The notes beneath the pieces are model-generated. The model saw nothing but the letters and a program-made list of their open reading frames with translations. It was not told the origin of the DNA and searched no databases. A stretch of 64,000 nt of DNA, from positions 115,268-179,267 of the forward strand of contig NZ_SADR02000012.1 in assembly GCF_004010325.2 (NCBI RefSeq). Reading direction: 5' to 3'. Source of the stretch: Mesorhizobium sp. M00.F.Ca.ET.216.01.1.1. GTDB lineage: Bacteria > Pseudomonadota > Alphaproteobacteria > Rhizobiales > Rhizobiaceae. Below, piece by piece: positions 27,001-37,893 of this stretch. A program made the position numbers and the translations under genes. Within the stretch, counting starts at the first letter, position 1, and the number at the start of each line of letters is the position of its first letter.

Positions 27001-27567
27001 ATCGACACACGTTCACCGGTACTGGATGTCGAGACGGAGCCCGGCTTTGCCGTGGTGCGCGGGCTGGTGCTGCACAAATTGCTGCAGATGCTGCCCGGCA
27101 TTGAGGAATGCGAGCGCCGGGACGCTGCGCAACGCTATCTGGCGCGCGCCGGCGCCGAGTGGCCTGAGGCCGAACGCGACGAGGCGTTGGCCTCGGTGTC
27201 GGCAATCCTGGCCGACGGCCGCTTCGCGCCGCTGTTTGCGCCGTCGTCGCGCGCCGAGGTCGCGATCATGGGCAGCCTCGAGGTGAAGGGCAAGATGCGC
27301 TCCATCTCAGGCAAGATCGACCGGCTGGCGGTAACGCCCGGCAAGGTGTCGATCGTCGACTACAAGACCAACCGGCCGGCGCCGACGACGCTGGCGGAGG
27401 TTCCGCCGTCCTATGTCCTGCAGCTCGCACTTTATCGCGCGCTGCTGAAGCCGCTTTATCCCGGGCGTGGGGTCTCGGCGGCGCTGCTGTTCACGGAGGC
27501 GCCGCGGCTGATCGAACTGCCGGCCAAGGCCATGGACGACGCCCTTGCCCGACTCACGGGAGCGTGA
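24052..27567 (+). CDS. addA: double-strand break repair helicase-nuclease AddA
   Basis: A 1171-residue UvrD-type helicase with nuclease domain. Walker A is ANAGSGKTHVL near residue 30; helicase motif II is LLDEAQDTSPDQW, motif III AVGDEKQSIYSFQGA, and motif VI LLYVGMTRAEDRL. The C-terminal nuclease has GKIDRLAVTP and IVDYKTNRP. ATG 24052 follows the strong ribosome site GGAGGGGAGG and overlaps the addB stop by four bases; the open frame from 24010 lies inside addB. Confidence 0.95.
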   Translation: MKKAYPVPTDTATSQARASDPRNSAWVSANAGSGKTHVLAQRVIRLLLRGTDPSKILCLTYTRAAAANMSNRVFSTLSEWTSLGDAELATRIEALDDRRPDRETMRRARRLFAEALETPGGLKIQTIHAFCESVLHQFPLEANIPAHFEMLDPQMEASLFAAARRDMICGATAGDAELAEAFATVLERGGEAGLDALLNEIVRKRDGLRAFIDAVGRHGQGFQALFEEFRFSAGQTAEGLAASVWPLPGFLPDYFVTFARAAEATDARTVLNNILPYGHLAFAEDDPIRRLQLLAKAFLRADGASYDPPKAFKKALLDRLSDLPERYLAAADAILETSDRLALFRMLEGTGAALTIAGWLIARYEQLKRRRGFLDFNDLITRTVSLLARPDAGPWVQYKLDQGIDHILLDEAQDTSPDQWEVVKRLAEEFFAGHGQRDTIRTVFAVGDEKQSIYSFQGAAPDSFAESRLLFAGRVRDAEASFADLKLTWSFRSTDDVLIAVDRVFADPGVRRGISHDPDPLSHKAIRTDAPGYVEVWPSLGADVVDEPDDWTLPVNHASAPAVRVAEHVAATIQNWIKAGEIIEGKGRPVTAGDILVLVRKRDRFVHALSRSLKNRQIPIAGADRLSLPGHIAVKDLIALGHFLIQPEDDLSLAAVLRSPIFDVSEETLFAIAAERPSGLSLIASLRQHAADNGVLADIVARLDNWTSEAAFKPVFEFYAGALARDGLRKKMIARLGPEAGDIIDEFLNFCLAEERTGLPGLEAFLSTLENTGPEIKREMDQTRDEVRVMTVHAAKGLEAPVVFLVDGGSAPFSDQHLPRLMPFESSGDCWDGKGYLWRAASDVANGFSKAAAARARELADDEYRRLLYVGMTRAEDRLIVCGYHGKRAPSTGTWHSIVSRALVGTPESVERRHPVTGEAVHRFHVTGLPPMAPAAVEETLQMQQFAPLPITLFQTLPPYEDLPRPLSPSGASALIDEARQAVIDTRSPVLDVETEPGFAVVRGLVLHKLLQMLPGIEECERRDAAQRYLARAGAEWPEAERDEALASVSAILADGRFAPLFAPSSRAEVAIMGSLEVKGKMRSISGKIDRLAVTPGKVSIVDYKTNRPAPTTLAEVPPSYVLQLALYRALLKPLYPGRGVSAALLFTEAPRLIELPAKAMDDALARLTGA

Positions 27568-27642
27568 CACAACACCTGCTTGAAGAAGGACGCGATTACC
27601 ACCACATTTGGTGGACAAAAAACTCTCGAAAGGATTTCCCGC

Positions 27643-27966
27643 ATGGCCACCGTCAAAGTCGACAAGAGCAATTTCCAGGCCGATGTACTGAACGCCAAGG
27701 AACCCGTCGTGGTTGATTTCTGGGCGGAATGGTGTGGCCCGTGCAAGATGATCGCGCCGGCGCTGGAGGACATTGCCGTCGAACTCGGCAGCAGGATAAA
27801 GATCGCCAAGCTCAACATCGACGAGAATCCGGAACTGGCCGCGCAGTTCGGCGTGCGCTCGATCCCGACCTTGATGATCTTCAAGGGCGGCGAAGTCGCA
27901 GACATGAAGGTCGGCGCTGCGCCGAAGACGGCGCTGTCGCACTGGATCAACGGCAGCCTCGCCTGA
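27643..27966 (+). CDS. trxA: thioredoxin
   Basis: A 107-residue thioredoxin that reduces protein disulfides in the cytoplasm. The active site WCGPCK has Cys31 and Cys34; the cis-proline is in [11 protein letters not shown] 27643 is preceded by AAAGGA; the longer frame from 27580 adds a non-homologous leader. It is 75 bp after addA and followed by its own terminator, so it may have its own promoter. Confidence 0.96.
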   Translation: MATVKVDKSNFQADVLNAKEPVVVDFWAEWCGPCKMIAPALEDIAVELGSRIKIAKLNIDENPELAAQFGVRSIPTLMIFKGGEVADMKVGAAPKTALSHWINGSLA

Positions 27967-27989
27967 GCAGGCTGAAATTCCCAATCAAG

Positions 27990-28015
27990 AGCCCGGTCAT
28001 CGCGCCGGGCTTTTT
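27990..28015 (+). terminator. Rho-independent terminator of trxA
   Basis: Stem AGCCCGG (27990-27996) with CCGGGCT (28005-28011), 8-nt loop and a TTTTT tail, 23 bp after the trxA stop. Confidence 0.88.
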
Positions 28016-28038
28016 GTTGGCGTCGCCTACAGCGCCGC

Positions 28039-28128
28039 GCGTCCTTTGGACGCGCAAAGGACGCTGTAGCAATTCGATTGGCGCATGATCCTTTCAGAAA
28101 ATCGATTCCGATTTTCTGGGTCATGCGC
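28039..28128. repeat. rhizobial intergenic palindromic repeat, RIME-like (copy 2)
   Basis: GCGTCC at 28039-28044 pairs with GGACGC at 28048-28053; a second 48-bp near-perfect palindrome runs from GCGCATGA (28081-28088) to TCATGCGC (28121-28128) with inner arms CAGAAAATCG and CGATTTTCTG. The whole arrangement matches the element at 4684-4768. It sits between the trxA terminator and the cupin gene. Confidence 0.8.
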
Positions 28129-28192
28129 TGGATCGTTCTGGCACTCGCGGCTTGGCGTCTCGTATTGTTCTGAATTCAAAAGGAGAAACGAC

Positions 28193-28474
28193 ATGACCGG
28201 ATCCGCCAAGGCAACCGTCTTCATCGACAATGACCGTGTCGTCGTCACTGAATACCGCTTCGCACCGGGCGACAATACCGGCTGGCACCGCCATGGCCAC
28301 GACTACGTCATCGTGCCGCTGATGGACGGAAAGCTGAAGTTGCTGACCAAGGACGGTGAAGCCTTTGCCGAGATGAAGAAGGGTGCGCCCTATTTCCGCA
28401 AGGAAGGCGTCGAGCACGACGTCATCAACGCCAATGACGGCGAATATGCCTTCATCGAGATCGAGCTGAAATAA
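28193..28474 (+). CDS. small cupin-domain protein
   Basis: A 93-residue single-domain cupin. The metal-binding motif WHRHGHDYV places His32, His34 and His36 together, and a second-motif His follows in EGVEHDV. Such small cupins bind a metal or small ligand; the substrate cannot be told. ATG 28193 follows a good ribosome site (AAAGGAG); the longer frame starts within the palindromic repeat and is rejected. It is convergent with the VOC-family gene. Confidence 0.82.
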   Translation: MTGSAKATVFIDNDRVVVTEYRFAPGDNTGWHRHGHDYVIVPLMDGKLKLLTKDGEAFAEMKKGAPYFRKEGVEHDVINANDGEYAFIEIELK

Positions 28475-28518
28475 TCGACCAAGGCGCTGGCTCTGCGATC
28501 GAGGTGGGGAGGGCGCGA

Positions 28519-28938
28519 TCACCAATCGGCGACGCGATCGCCGCCGACGAATTGCGCGCTTTTCTCGGCATACTCGAACAACTCGATCTTCACGTCGTTG
28601 GGGTCGCGAATCCAGGCCTGATAGGTATCGTCGCAGGCGTGTTTCTTTGACGTGACATCAATCCCCTTCGACCTGATGTGGGCGATCGCTGCGTCGATGT
28701 CTTCCACTTCCAGGCAGAAATGGTTGATCTGGTTAAGGTCGCTATAGCGAGCCTCGTCTTTCTGGAACACCTCGACGTGGCTGCGGCCGCCGCAATTGAG
28801 GTAGAAACCGAAGATCTTCCCATCGCGCAGGAAATTGAACTGGGTGTCCATGCCGAGGACGTCCCGATAGAAGCTTCGCGTCACTTCCAGGTCATTCGCG
28901 AAGATGCAAACGTGAGCGACCTGCTTTACCTTAATCAT
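28519..28938 (-). CDS. VOC-family protein (glyoxalase/dioxygenase fold)
   Basis: A 139-residue vicinal-oxygen-chelate protein. The paired beta-alpha-beta-beta-beta modules begin with QVAHVCIFANDLE and INHFCLEVEDID, and metal-ligand-type residues are His in QVAHV, His in INHFC and Glu in KIELFEY. The substrate is not evident. ATG at 28936-28938 (MIKVKQVAH) is chosen as the family start; the frame opens 14 codons earlier. It is the last gene before folC on the same strand, 75 bp away. Confidence 0.82.
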   Translation of the reverse strand: MIKVKQVAHVCIFANDLEVTRSFYRDVLGMDTQFNFLRDGKIFGFYLNCGGRSHVEVFQKDEARYSDLNQINHFCLEVEDIDAAIAHIRSKGIDVTSKKHACDDTYQAWIRDPNDVKIELFEYAEKSAQFVGGDRVADW

Positions 28939-29013
28939 GACTGTGGCTCCTCCCGGTGATCTGGACAAGTCTGGCGTCATCGTGGGCTGGGCGAAGGCAC
29001 GAAAATTATGGCC

Positions 29014-30339
29014 TCAGGTCGGTGGCGTGCCGTTCTCGGCCAATACCGCGCCGGCCAGGTAAAGCGAGCCACCGATCAGGATGCGCGGCGGCGGTCCGTC
29101 CCAGGTATCGCGCAACAGCATCAGCGCATTGGCGACGGAACTGACCGGCTCAGCCGACAGGCCGGCCTCGACGGCACGGATCGCCAGTTCGTCGTTCGGC
29201 ACGCCGGCTTCGCTCTGGCTGACCGGAACCGTATAGACATGCCGGACCAGGCCGTTGAAGGCGCGGAAATAGCCGGTCTGGTCCTTGGTGTTGATCATGC
29301 CGGTGATCAAGAATAGCGGTCGCGGGTTCTTTTCCTCCTGCTCGGCCAGGGCTTCGGCAATGACCACGCCAGCGCCCGGATTGTGGCCGCCGTCGAGCCA
29401 GATGTCGGCGCCCTTCGGCGCCAGCTCCGTCAGCCTGCCTTGCGACAGCTTCTGCATCCGGCCCGGCCAGGCGACATTGACCATCGCCTTCTCGGCGGCG
29501 CGGTGGCCGATCTCGAAGCCCGCCGCCTTGACCGCTGCGATCGCCGCCGCCGCATTGGCGAACTGGTGGCGACCCGGCAGGCGCGGCGGCGGCAAATCCA
29601 TCAACCCGTCTTCGTCCTGGTAGACCAGGCGGCCGTTTTCCTCGAAGGCAAGGAAATCCTGGCCATAGACGAAGACGGGGCAGTCGAGCCGCTCGGCGGC
29701 CTCGACGAGCACCTGCAGCACGGTTTCGCTTTCCTGCGCACCGACGACCACCGGGCAACCCTGCTTGATGATGCCGGCCTTTTCGGCGGCAATCAGCTCG
29801 ACCCGGTCGCCGAGATAGGCTTCGTGGTCGAGCGAGACCGGCATGATCACCGACACCGCCGGCTCTTTGATGACATTGGTGGCGTCGAAGCGGCCGCCGA
29901 GGCCGACCTCGATGATGACGGCATCTGCCGGATGTTCGGAAAACAGCAGGAAGGTGACGGCGGTGAGGATTTCGAAGACGGTGATCTTTTGGCCGCCATT
30001 GGCCTTGGCGACGCGGACTATGGCATCGGCGAAAACCTTGTCATCGACCAGCCTGCCGCCACCGTCGGCCGCCAGCCGGTAGCGCTCGTGCCAGTTTACT
30101 AAGTGTGGCGAAGTGTGGACGTGGACGCGGTGGCCGGAGGCTTCGAGCAGCGCCCGCGAAAAGGCCGCGCACGACCCCTTGCCGTTGGTGCCGGCGATGT
30201 GGATGACCGGCGGCAGCCGATCCTGCGGGTTGCCCAGCCGTTCGAGCAATCGCGAAATGCGGTCGAGCGAAAGGTCGAAGCCCTTCGGGTGAAGCGCCAT
30301 CAGGCTTTCGATTTCGCGGTCGGCGGCAAGCGTGGTCAT
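29014..30339 (-). CDS. folC: bifunctional folylpolyglutamate synthase / dihydrofolate synthase
   Basis: Adds glutamate to dihydropteroate and to folates. The 441-residue protein has the ATP-binding loop HIAGTNGKGS near residue 47, the HTSPHLVNWHERY substrate segment and the C-terminal LDGGHNPGA motif of the Mur-ligase-like family. It is the last gene of the trpF-trpB-trpA-accD-folC run, 61 bp after accD. Confidence 0.95.
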   Translation of the reverse strand: MTTLAADREIESLMALHPKGFDLSLDRISRLLERLGNPQDRLPPVIHIAGTNGKGSCAAFSRALLEASGHRVHVHTSPHLVNWHERYRLAADGGGRLVDDKVFADAIVRVAKANGGQKITVFEILTAVTFLLFSEHPADAVIIEVGLGGRFDATNVIKEPAVSVIMPVSLDHEAYLGDRVELIAAEKAGIIKQGCPVVVGAQESETVLQVLVEAAERLDCPVFVYGQDFLAFEENGRLVYQDEDGLMDLPPPRLPGRHQFANAAAAIAAVKAAGFEIGHRAAEKAMVNVAWPGRMQKLSQGRLTELAPKGADIWLDGGHNPGAGVVIAEALAEQEEKNPRPLFLITGMINTKDQTGYFRAFNGLVRHVYTVPVSQSEAGVPNDELAIRAVEAGLSAEPVSSVANALMLLRDTWDGPPPRILIGGSLYLAGAVLAENGTPPT

Positions 30340-30400
30340 GAGGGAACCCTAGGCGGGCGGCAAACCGCGCGCAATCGCGGTCGCGTCGCTTGATGTCGCG

Positions 30401-31324
<924 letters not shown>

Positions 31325-31360
31325 CGCTTCGGCTCCTGTCCTGACGAAGAGGTAGGACGG

Positions 31361-32200
31361 TTATTCGGCGGCAGCAAGGCGAGCCGCGCGCACGCCTTGC
31401 GAAAGGCCGCTGACCAGCGTGGCAACCGCCTCGGCCGGATCGGCGGTCTTTTCGCCTTTCGGCCCGAGCACATTGGCGACCGCGTTGACGATCGCGGTGC
31501 CGACGACGACACCGTCGGCCGAGGCGCCGATGATGCGCGCCTGCTCGGCGGTCTTGACGCCGAAGCCGACGCAGACCGGCAGGCCGGTGTGGCCCTTGAT
31601 GCGCTTGACCGCCGCCGCCACCTTGCCGGTATCGGCCAGGGCCGAGCCGGTGATGCCGGTCATCGACACATAATAGACGAAGCCGGAGGTGTTCTGCAGC
31701 ACCTTGGGCAGGCGCTTGTCATCGGTGGTCGGCGTGGCAAGACGGATGAAATTGATGCCGGCCTTGAGCGCCGGGATGCAAAGCTCCTCATCCATCTCCG
31801 GCGGCAGGTCGACGACGATCAGGCCGTCGATGCCGCTGGCCAGCGCATCCCTGAGGAAGCGATCGACACCGTAGATGTAGATCGGGTTGTAGTAGCCCAT
31901 CAAAACGATCGGCGTCTCGCTGTCGCCGGCGCGGAATTCTGACGCCATCTTCAGCGTCTTGACCAGTGTCTGGCCGCCCTTCAGCGCCCGCAGGCCGGCA
32001 GCCTGTATCGCCGGGCCGTCGGCCATCGGATCGGAAAACGGCATGCCGAGCTCGATGATGTCGCTGCCGGCGCCAGGCAGCGCCTTCATGATCGACAAGG
32101 ACGTTTCGTAGTCCGGGTCGCCGCCCATGAAATAGGTGACGAGCGCCGGACGCCCTTCTGTCTTCAGCTTGGCCATGCGGCGGTCGATGCGGGTCGTCAT
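31361..32200 (-). CDS. trpA: tryptophan synthase alpha chain
   Basis: Cleaves indole-3-glycerol phosphate to indole and glyceraldehyde 3-phosphate. The 279-residue TIM barrel has the catalytic Glu in [16 protein letters not shown] and the Asp in [18 protein letters not shown] and GFGVKTAEQ are family marks. It is 2 bp after trpB, so the two subunits are made together. Confidence 0.97.
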   Translation of the reverse strand: MTTRIDRRMAKLKTEGRPALVTYFMGGDPDYETSLSIMKALPGAGSDIIELGMPFSDPMADGPAIQAAGLRALKGGQTLVKTLKMASEFRAGDSETPIVLMGYYNPIYIYGVDRFLRDALASGIDGLIVVDLPPEMDEELCIPALKAGINFIRLATPTTDDKRLPKVLQNTSGFVYYVSMTGITGSALADTGKVAAAVKRIKGHTGLPVCVGFGVKTAEQARIIGASADGVVVGTAIVNAVANVLGPKGEKTADPAEAVATLVSGLSQGVRAARLAAAE

Positions 32201-32202
32201 GA

Positions 32203-33423
<1,221 letters not shown>

Positions 33424-33449
33424 CGCCGATCTCCTCGGTCTTGATTTGC

Positions 33450-33499
33450 GAGCATATCCTGGTCGGAAAAACCGGTTCCCAATTTTCTGGGATATGCTC
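33450..33499. repeat. rhizobial palindromic repeat between trpF and trpB
   Basis: Ten-base perfect terminal inverted repeats, GAGCATATCC (33450-33459) and GGATATGCTC (33490-33499), enclose a GAAAAACCGGTTCCC centre. This resembles a widespread rhizobial intergenic palindrome with an ACCGGTTCCC core. In the transcript it would form a hairpin between trpF and trpB. Confidence 0.72.
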
Positions 33500-33511
33500 T
33501 TGTTCGATCCG

Positions 33512-34171
33512 TCAGGCGGCGCGGTTGTCGCGTGCTGCCCTGACGGCCCGGAAAAACTGTTCGATCAGCGCCGGATCCTTGACGCCCGGCGCGCTTTCCA
33601 CGCCCGAGGAGATGTCTATTCCGGGTGGGTTGGCAAGACGAAGGGCATCGCCGATATTGGCGGCGTTGACCCCACCGGAAAGCATGTAATCGACGCCGGC
33701 GTCAAGGCCGGCCAGAATGCGCCAGTCGAAGGCGACGCCATTGCCGCCCGGCAGCTCCGAGCCCTTCGGCGGCTTGGCGTCGAACAGGAAGCGGTCGGCA
33801 ATGCCGATGAAGGGTTTTACCCGCTCAAGATCGGCAGCCTCGCTGACCGACAATGCCTTCATCACCGGCAGGCTGTAGCGGGCCTTCACCTCAGTCACCC
33901 GTTCAGGCGTTTCCGAGCCGTGAAGCTGCAGCACGTCAGGATGCATTTTTTCGACGATCTCGTCCAGGAACGCATTGCCGGCATCGACCGTCACGGCGAC
34001 CGCCCTGGCCTTGCCGGATGCTGCTTCGCGCAAGCGACCGGCTTCAGCCGGCTCGATATAGCGCGGGCTTTTGGCAAAGAAAATGAAGCCAACATGGCTG
34101 GCGCCGCCGGCCAATGACGCGGCCAGTGCCTTGTCGGTCTTCAAACCGCATATCTTGATGTCGAGCGTCAT
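33512..34171 (-). CDS. trpF: phosphoribosylanthranilate isomerase
   Basis: Isomerises phosphoribosylanthranilate in tryptophan synthesis. A 219-residue TIM barrel with the catalytic Cys in KICGLK at the N-terminus, the [10 protein letters not shown] motif, and the general-acid Asp region [20 protein letters not shown] at 34169-34171 ([10 protein letters not shown]) is the family start; the frame opens nine codons earlier. It is the first gene of the trpFBA-accD-folC run and diverges from a small hypothetical gene. Confidence 0.95.
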   Translation of the reverse strand: MTLDIKICGLKTDKALAASLAGGASHVGFIFFAKSPRYIEPAEAGRLREAASGKARAVAVTVDAGNAFLDEIVEKMHPDVLQLHGSETPERVTEVKARYSLPVMKALSVSEAADLERVKPFIGIADRFLFDAKPPKGSELPGGNGVAFDWRILAGLDAGVDYMLSGGVNAANIGDALRLANPPGIDISSGVESAPGVKDPALIEQFFRAVRAARDNRAA

Positions 34172-34281
34172 GGCGCGGGGATTGGCACGAAATGGCAAAA
34201 GAGTCGAGAAAAAGCATCCTGTTTGCCGCAGCAGCGGAAAGCGCTACCTTTCATAGAGCAAATACAGGCGGGAGTATAAGC

Positions 34282-34500
34282 ATGGCAGACGAAAGCGCCG
34301 CACAACTCAAGCAAAAGATCGCGCAGGCGCGCGAAGTCATCGCTCATTTGCTGGATAAGGCAGCCTTCAACGGCGCCGAGGCACACCGGGCGCTGGATTA
34401 TTTCGGCAGCGATGCCTTCGAGAAGGACTTCTTGCCGTGGCCGCGGCATACCGACGAGGGACTGAGGCCGGAGGAATTGAACGCCGCAAACGACGATTGA
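34282..34500 (+). CDS. small hypothetical protein, 72 residues
   Basis: A short acidic protein (MADESAAQLKQKIAQAREVI at the start) with a probable N-terminal helix and no membrane segment or known motif. ATG 34282 follows GGGAG at good spacing; the open frame to 34192 overlaps trpF and lacks a ribosome site. It is divergent from trpF and convergent with the YgjP-like gene. Function unknown; similar small proteins are believed to occur at this place in other Mesorhizobium genomes, but this was not checked. Confidence 0.65.
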   Translation: MADESAAQLKQKIAQAREVIAHLLDKAAFNGAEAHRALDYFGSDAFEKDFLPWPRHTDEGLRPEELNAANDD

Positions 34501-34530
34501 TCGGCTCGCGACGACCAGCGATCAGGCAAG

Positions 34531-35289
34531 CTATTCGAACATGATCGCCTGCAGCGAGCTGCCATTGCGCTTCAGCCAGGCTTTGCAGCGCGCGGTGTCG
34601 GGGCAAAGCTGCTCGCACAATTTCCAGAATTTCGGGCCGTGGTTCATCTCCTTGAGATGCGCCACCTCATGCGCGACGAGGTAGTTTATGACCGGTGACG
34701 GCGCCATCATGATGCGCCAGGAAAAGGACAGGTTGCCGTCGGAGGTGCACGACCCCCAGCGGCTCGACGTATCCTTGAAGCGGACCGCCTTGGCACGCTT
34801 GCCGATCGCCGCGGTGTGCTTCGCCACCAACCGCTCGATCTCGCGCCTGGCTTCGCGCTTGAGGAAATCGGCGATGCGGCGGGGCAGATGCACGCGCTCG
34901 CCATGCACGACCATCAGCGGGCCGCGCTCGTCGTGCGACAGGGTGACGGTACCGCGTTTTGAAGGTTCGTGAACGATGCGATGCGGCACGCCGCGCACCG
35001 GTACCTTGATGCCGGGCCGCACCTGCGGCCGGTTCGGCACCTTGGCCAGCCGCTGCTCCAGCCAGTCCTGATGGCGGTCGAGGAATTTTTCCACCTCGCC
35101 GCGGCGCAGGCCCGGCGGTACGGTGATGCGCAGGCCGCGGCCGCCGGAATCGATGCGCAGAGTCAGGCGGCGGGCACGGTCGTTCTCGACGATCTTGAGC
35201 GGCAGCGAACGGCCGGCAACAACATGCTCTCGCTCCTGGACAGGAGCGGACGTGGGTTTCGTCAGGTTGCGGAAGAAGCCGAAGGACAT
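34531..35289 (-). CDS. YgjP/SprT-type zinc metallopeptidase-like protein (DUF45, M48-like)
   Basis: A 252-residue protein with the zinc signature HEVAHLKEMNH: His207, Glu208 and His211 with His217 as third ligand. The preceding SSRWGSCTSDGNLSFSWR block marks the DUF45 family. E. coli YgjP has been described as a UTP pyrophosphatase, while others annotate the family as metal-dependent hydrolases. The first 20 residues are polar and unconserved. No signal peptide, so cytoplasmic. Confidence 0.87.
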   Translation of the reverse strand: MSFGFFRNLTKPTSAPVQEREHVVAGRSLPLKIVENDRARRLTLRIDSGGRGLRITVPPGLRRGEVEKFLDRHQDWLEQRLAKVPNRPQVRPGIKVPVRGVPHRIVHEPSKRGTVTLSHDERGPLMVVHGERVHLPRRIADFLKREARREIERLVAKHTAAIGKRAKAVRFKDTSSRWGSCTSDGNLSFSWRIMMAPSPVINYLVAHEVAHLKEMNHGPKFWKLCEQLCPDTARCKAWLKRNGSSLQAIMFE

Positions 35290-35335
35290 GGACGGGACGA
35301 TACGCGATTCGAGGGAAACGAATAGAACAAAAAAG

Positions 35336-35363
35336 AAACGGCGCCGTGAATACGACGCCGTTT
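35336..35363 (-). terminator. Rho-independent terminator after the DUF2852 gene
   Basis: Stem AAACGGCG (35336-35343) with CGCCGTTT (35356-35363); on the minus strand it is followed by TTTCTTTTTTG (complement of 35325-35335). It lies 25 bp past the stop of the DUF2852 gene. Confidence 0.83.
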
Positions 35364-35388
35364 CAACTGCCGTTCAGGGGCAAGGACC

Positions 35389-35865
35389 TTACTCGTCGAG
35401 CAGGCCAGGCGTGGATTTGCCGCTGCGCTTGGTGGTCGTCGTCGACCCGGTCGTGGGAGAGGTCGACTTGTTGCGGTTGGCCATGAAGCGGTCGAACTCT
35501 TCCTGATCCTTGGCGCGGCGCAGTTCGCGGGCATATTCGTCGAACTCGGTCAGCATCTCATCGAGCTTGCGGCGCTCTTCGGCAAGGCGTTCGAGTTCCT
35601 TTTCGCGCCAGTCGTCGAAAGCGACGTTACCGGTGCGCGTAGAGCCATGGCCCCAGCGCGCCGCCTTGTCGGAACCGCGGCGGCAGCCGGCGAAGATGCC
35701 GTCGGTGGCGCGGTTCACGTCGCGCTTGAAGCCGTCGAGCCGGTCGCCCCATATGATGTAGGCGAGCATGGCCAGGCCGAGCGGCCAGAACACCATGAAG
35801 CCGATCACCATCAACGCGATGGTTGCCGGCGTCCAGGCCGGACGGATCAATGCAGATGTGTTCAT
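35389..35865 (-). CDS. DUF2852 membrane protein
   Basis: A 158-residue protein with one N-terminal membrane helix (about residues 14-40, WTPATIALMVIGFMVFWPLG), then a short cytoplasmic part with FDDWREKELERLAEERRKLDEM forming a charged coiled coil (about 83-122), and a Ser/Thr/Lys-rich tail. The layout matches DUF2852, a family confined to Alphaproteobacteria with no assigned function. It has its own terminator. Confidence 0.82.
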   Translation of the reverse strand: MNTSALIRPAWTPATIALMVIGFMVFWPLGLAMLAYIIWGDRLDGFKRDVNRATDGIFAGCRRGSDKAARWGHGSTRTGNVAFDDWREKELERLAEERRKLDEMLTEFDEYARELRRAKDQEEFDRFMANRNKSTSPTTGSTTTTKRSGKSTPGLLDE

Positions 35866-35939
35866 TTCTCCCGTTCCTTCAGTTGGACACAGCCAAACCC
35901 GGCTGCGTCAAATCGAAATGGGAAGGGGAAAACGGCGAT

Positions 35940-37124
35940 TCAAGGCACTCCCCGCCAAAACCAGACAAGGTTTTGAAATGACTGTCTCTTTTTGAGCTTT
36001 TCCAGGAAAAGCACAACCAGGCCGCCGACCAGACCCCAGAACGCGGCGCCAACGCCGAACAGCGTCAGGCCGGATGCAGTGACGGCAAAGGTGACGGTGG
36101 CGGCCATCCGCTCGTCCTCCTCCTTGAGCGCGATCGACAGCGCGTTGGCGAGCGCCGCCATCAGCGCCAGGCCGGCGACCAGCATGATCAGGCTCTGCGG
36201 CAGCACGGCGAAGATCGCCACCAGCGAAGCGCCGAACAGGGCAAAGACCAGATAGGCAAGCGCGTAGAACGGGCCGGTCTTCCAGCGCTCGGCGGGGTCC
36301 GGGTGCACGTCCGGTCCGGTGCAGATTGCCGCCGAGATCGCCGCCAGATTGGTGGTTGAGGCGCCAAACGGCCCCGACAGCAGCGAGAACAGGCCGGTGA
36401 CGCCGATCAGCGGGCCGGGCTCGGGATGGTAGCCGGCGGCCCGCAGCACGGCGAGGCCGGACAAGTTTTGCGAGGCCATGGTGACGAGGTAGAGCGGCAG
36501 CGCCAGGCCAATGATGGCGGTCGCGGTGAAGTGCGGCGCAATCATCGTCAAGGTCGACAGTTCCGGCGCCGGCAGGCCGCCGACCCGGCCGGTGAGGAAC
36601 GCGGCAGCACCGCCGCCGACCAGCACCGTCAGCACCGACAGGGCCGGGTTGAACAGCCTGATGGCGAAGAAGGCCGCGACCAGCGGCAGGATCAGCCAGG
36701 GATCGGCGGGGATGGCCTTGACCGCATTGATGGCGAAGGTGACGACGATGCCGGCCAGCATTCCGGAGGCGACCGAGGCCGGTATCCCTGCAATCAGCCG
36801 GGTCAGCGGCTTGAACAGGCCGGTTGCGATCAAGAGGACGGCGGTGATGATGAAGGCGCCGACCGCTTCCGCCATCGAGAAGCCGCTCGATGCCGCGATC
36901 AGCGCCAAACCGGGCGTCGACCAGGCGGTGATGACGGGCATTTTCGTGCGCCAGGACAGCCACAGGCACTCTATCGCCTGCGCCAGGCAGAGCGCCGTGA
37001 CCCAGCTTGCGGTTTCGATTTGCGTCGCGCCAACCGCCTTGGCGGCGGCAATGACGATGGCCAGCGTGCCGCCGAAGCCGACGATCGCCGCGACGAAGGC
37101 TGATACCGGAATGGAAATGCGCAT
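35940..37124 (-). CDS. BenE-family benzoate/proton symporter-like transporter
   Basis: A 394-residue inner-membrane protein with about 12 hydrophobic segments. TAWSTPGLALIAAS and the glycine/proline-rich AGIPASVASGMLAGI are characteristic of BenE-type carriers, as are GPFGASTTNLAAISAAICTG and the LIGVTGLFSLL region. No aromatic-degradation genes lie nearby, so the substrate may not be benzoate. Its start lies 4 bp after the stop of the alpha/beta hydrolase on the same strand, which suggests joint expression. Confidence 0.83.
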   Translation of the reverse strand: MRISIPVSAFVAAIVGFGGTLAIVIAAAKAVGATQIETASWVTALCLAQAIECLWLSWRTKMPVITAWSTPGLALIAASSGFSMAEAVGAFIITAVLLIATGLFKPLTRLIAGIPASVASGMLAGIVVTFAINAVKAIPADPWLILPLVAAFFAIRLFNPALSVLTVLVGGGAAAFLTGRVGGLPAPELSTLTMIAPHFTATAIIGLALPLYLVTMASQNLSGLAVLRAAGYHPEPGPLIGVTGLFSLLSGPFGASTTNLAAISAAICTGPDVHPDPAERWKTGPFYALAYLVFALFGASLVAIFAVLPQSLIMLVAGLALMAALANALSIALKEEDERMAATVTFAVTASGLTLFGVGAAFWGLVGGLVVLFLEKLKKRQSFQNLVWFWRGVP

Positions 37125-37128
37125 ATCT

Positions 37129-37893
37129 CTACCCCGCCTGCTGCACCATGGCGCCCACTGCCCGCACCAGCATGTCGAGATCCTGGGGCCGCGACAGCCG
37201 GTGGTCGCCGTCGGGAATGAGCGACAGCGTGACGTCGTCGGCTGGCAACAGGCTGACCAGCTTCAGCGCATGGCTTGACGGCACGTCCTGGTCGGCCAGG
37301 CCCTGCAATATGTGGACGGGGCAATGCGTGTCGATCGGCCCGGTCATCACCCGGTTGTTCCAGCCGTCCTCGATCAGCGCGCGTGTGTAGATGTAAGGCT
37401 CGGCGGAGTAGTCCGACGGCTCCTCGAAAAACCCTTTTTTGGAAAGGTCGCGCTTCTGCGCCTTGGTCAGCACCGGCTCGATCAGCTCGGCGGTGAAATC
37501 CGGCGCCGGCGCCAGAAGCACCAGGCCGGCGACGCGGTTCTCGCCTACCTTGCGCAATTCCTGGACCATGCGCAGCGCGATCCATGCGCCCATCGACGAA
37601 CCGACCAGGATCTGCCTGCCTTGCGTGAAACGGCGGAAGACGGCGAGGCTCTCACCGAGCCATTTCGAGATGGTGCCGTCGGCAAAGGCGCCGCCGGATT
37701 CGCCATGGCCGGAATAGTCGTGGCGCAGCAAGGCGCGGCCTTCGCGACCTGTCCAGTCCGACAGCGTTTCGGCCTTGGTGCCCAGCATGTCGGATTTGTA
37801 GCCGCCGAGCCAGACGATGCCGGGCGCGGCACCTGCCGTGTGCCTGACGGCTATGCTGGTTCCGTCGACGTCGAGAAAAACCGGTGCGGTCAT
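37129..37893 (-). CDS. alpha/beta hydrolase
   Basis: A 254-residue cytoplasmic hydrolase. The nucleophile elbow is GSSMGAW; the oxyanion-region GGYKSDMLG and the RHDYSGHGES motif are present; the acid and His are likely in the GLADQDVPSSHALK and DGDHRLSRPQDL segments. The Ser-Asp-His triad is therefore complete. ATG at 37891-37893 (MTAPVFLDVDG) is taken; the frame extends 50 codons further without homology. It lies immediately upstream of the BenE-like gene. Substrate unknown. Confidence 0.85.
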   Translation of the reverse strand: MTAPVFLDVDGTSIAVRHTAGAAPGIVWLGGYKSDMLGTKAETLSDWTGREGRALLRHDYSGHGESGGAFADGTISKWLGESLAVFRRFTQGRQILVGSSMGAWIALRMVQELRKVGENRVAGLVLLAPAPDFTAELIEPVLTKAQKRDLSKKGFFEEPSDYSAEPYIYTRALIEDGWNNRVMTGPIDTHCPVHILQGLADQDVPSSHALKLVSLLPADDVTLSLIPDGDHRLSRPQDLDMLVRAVGAMVQQAG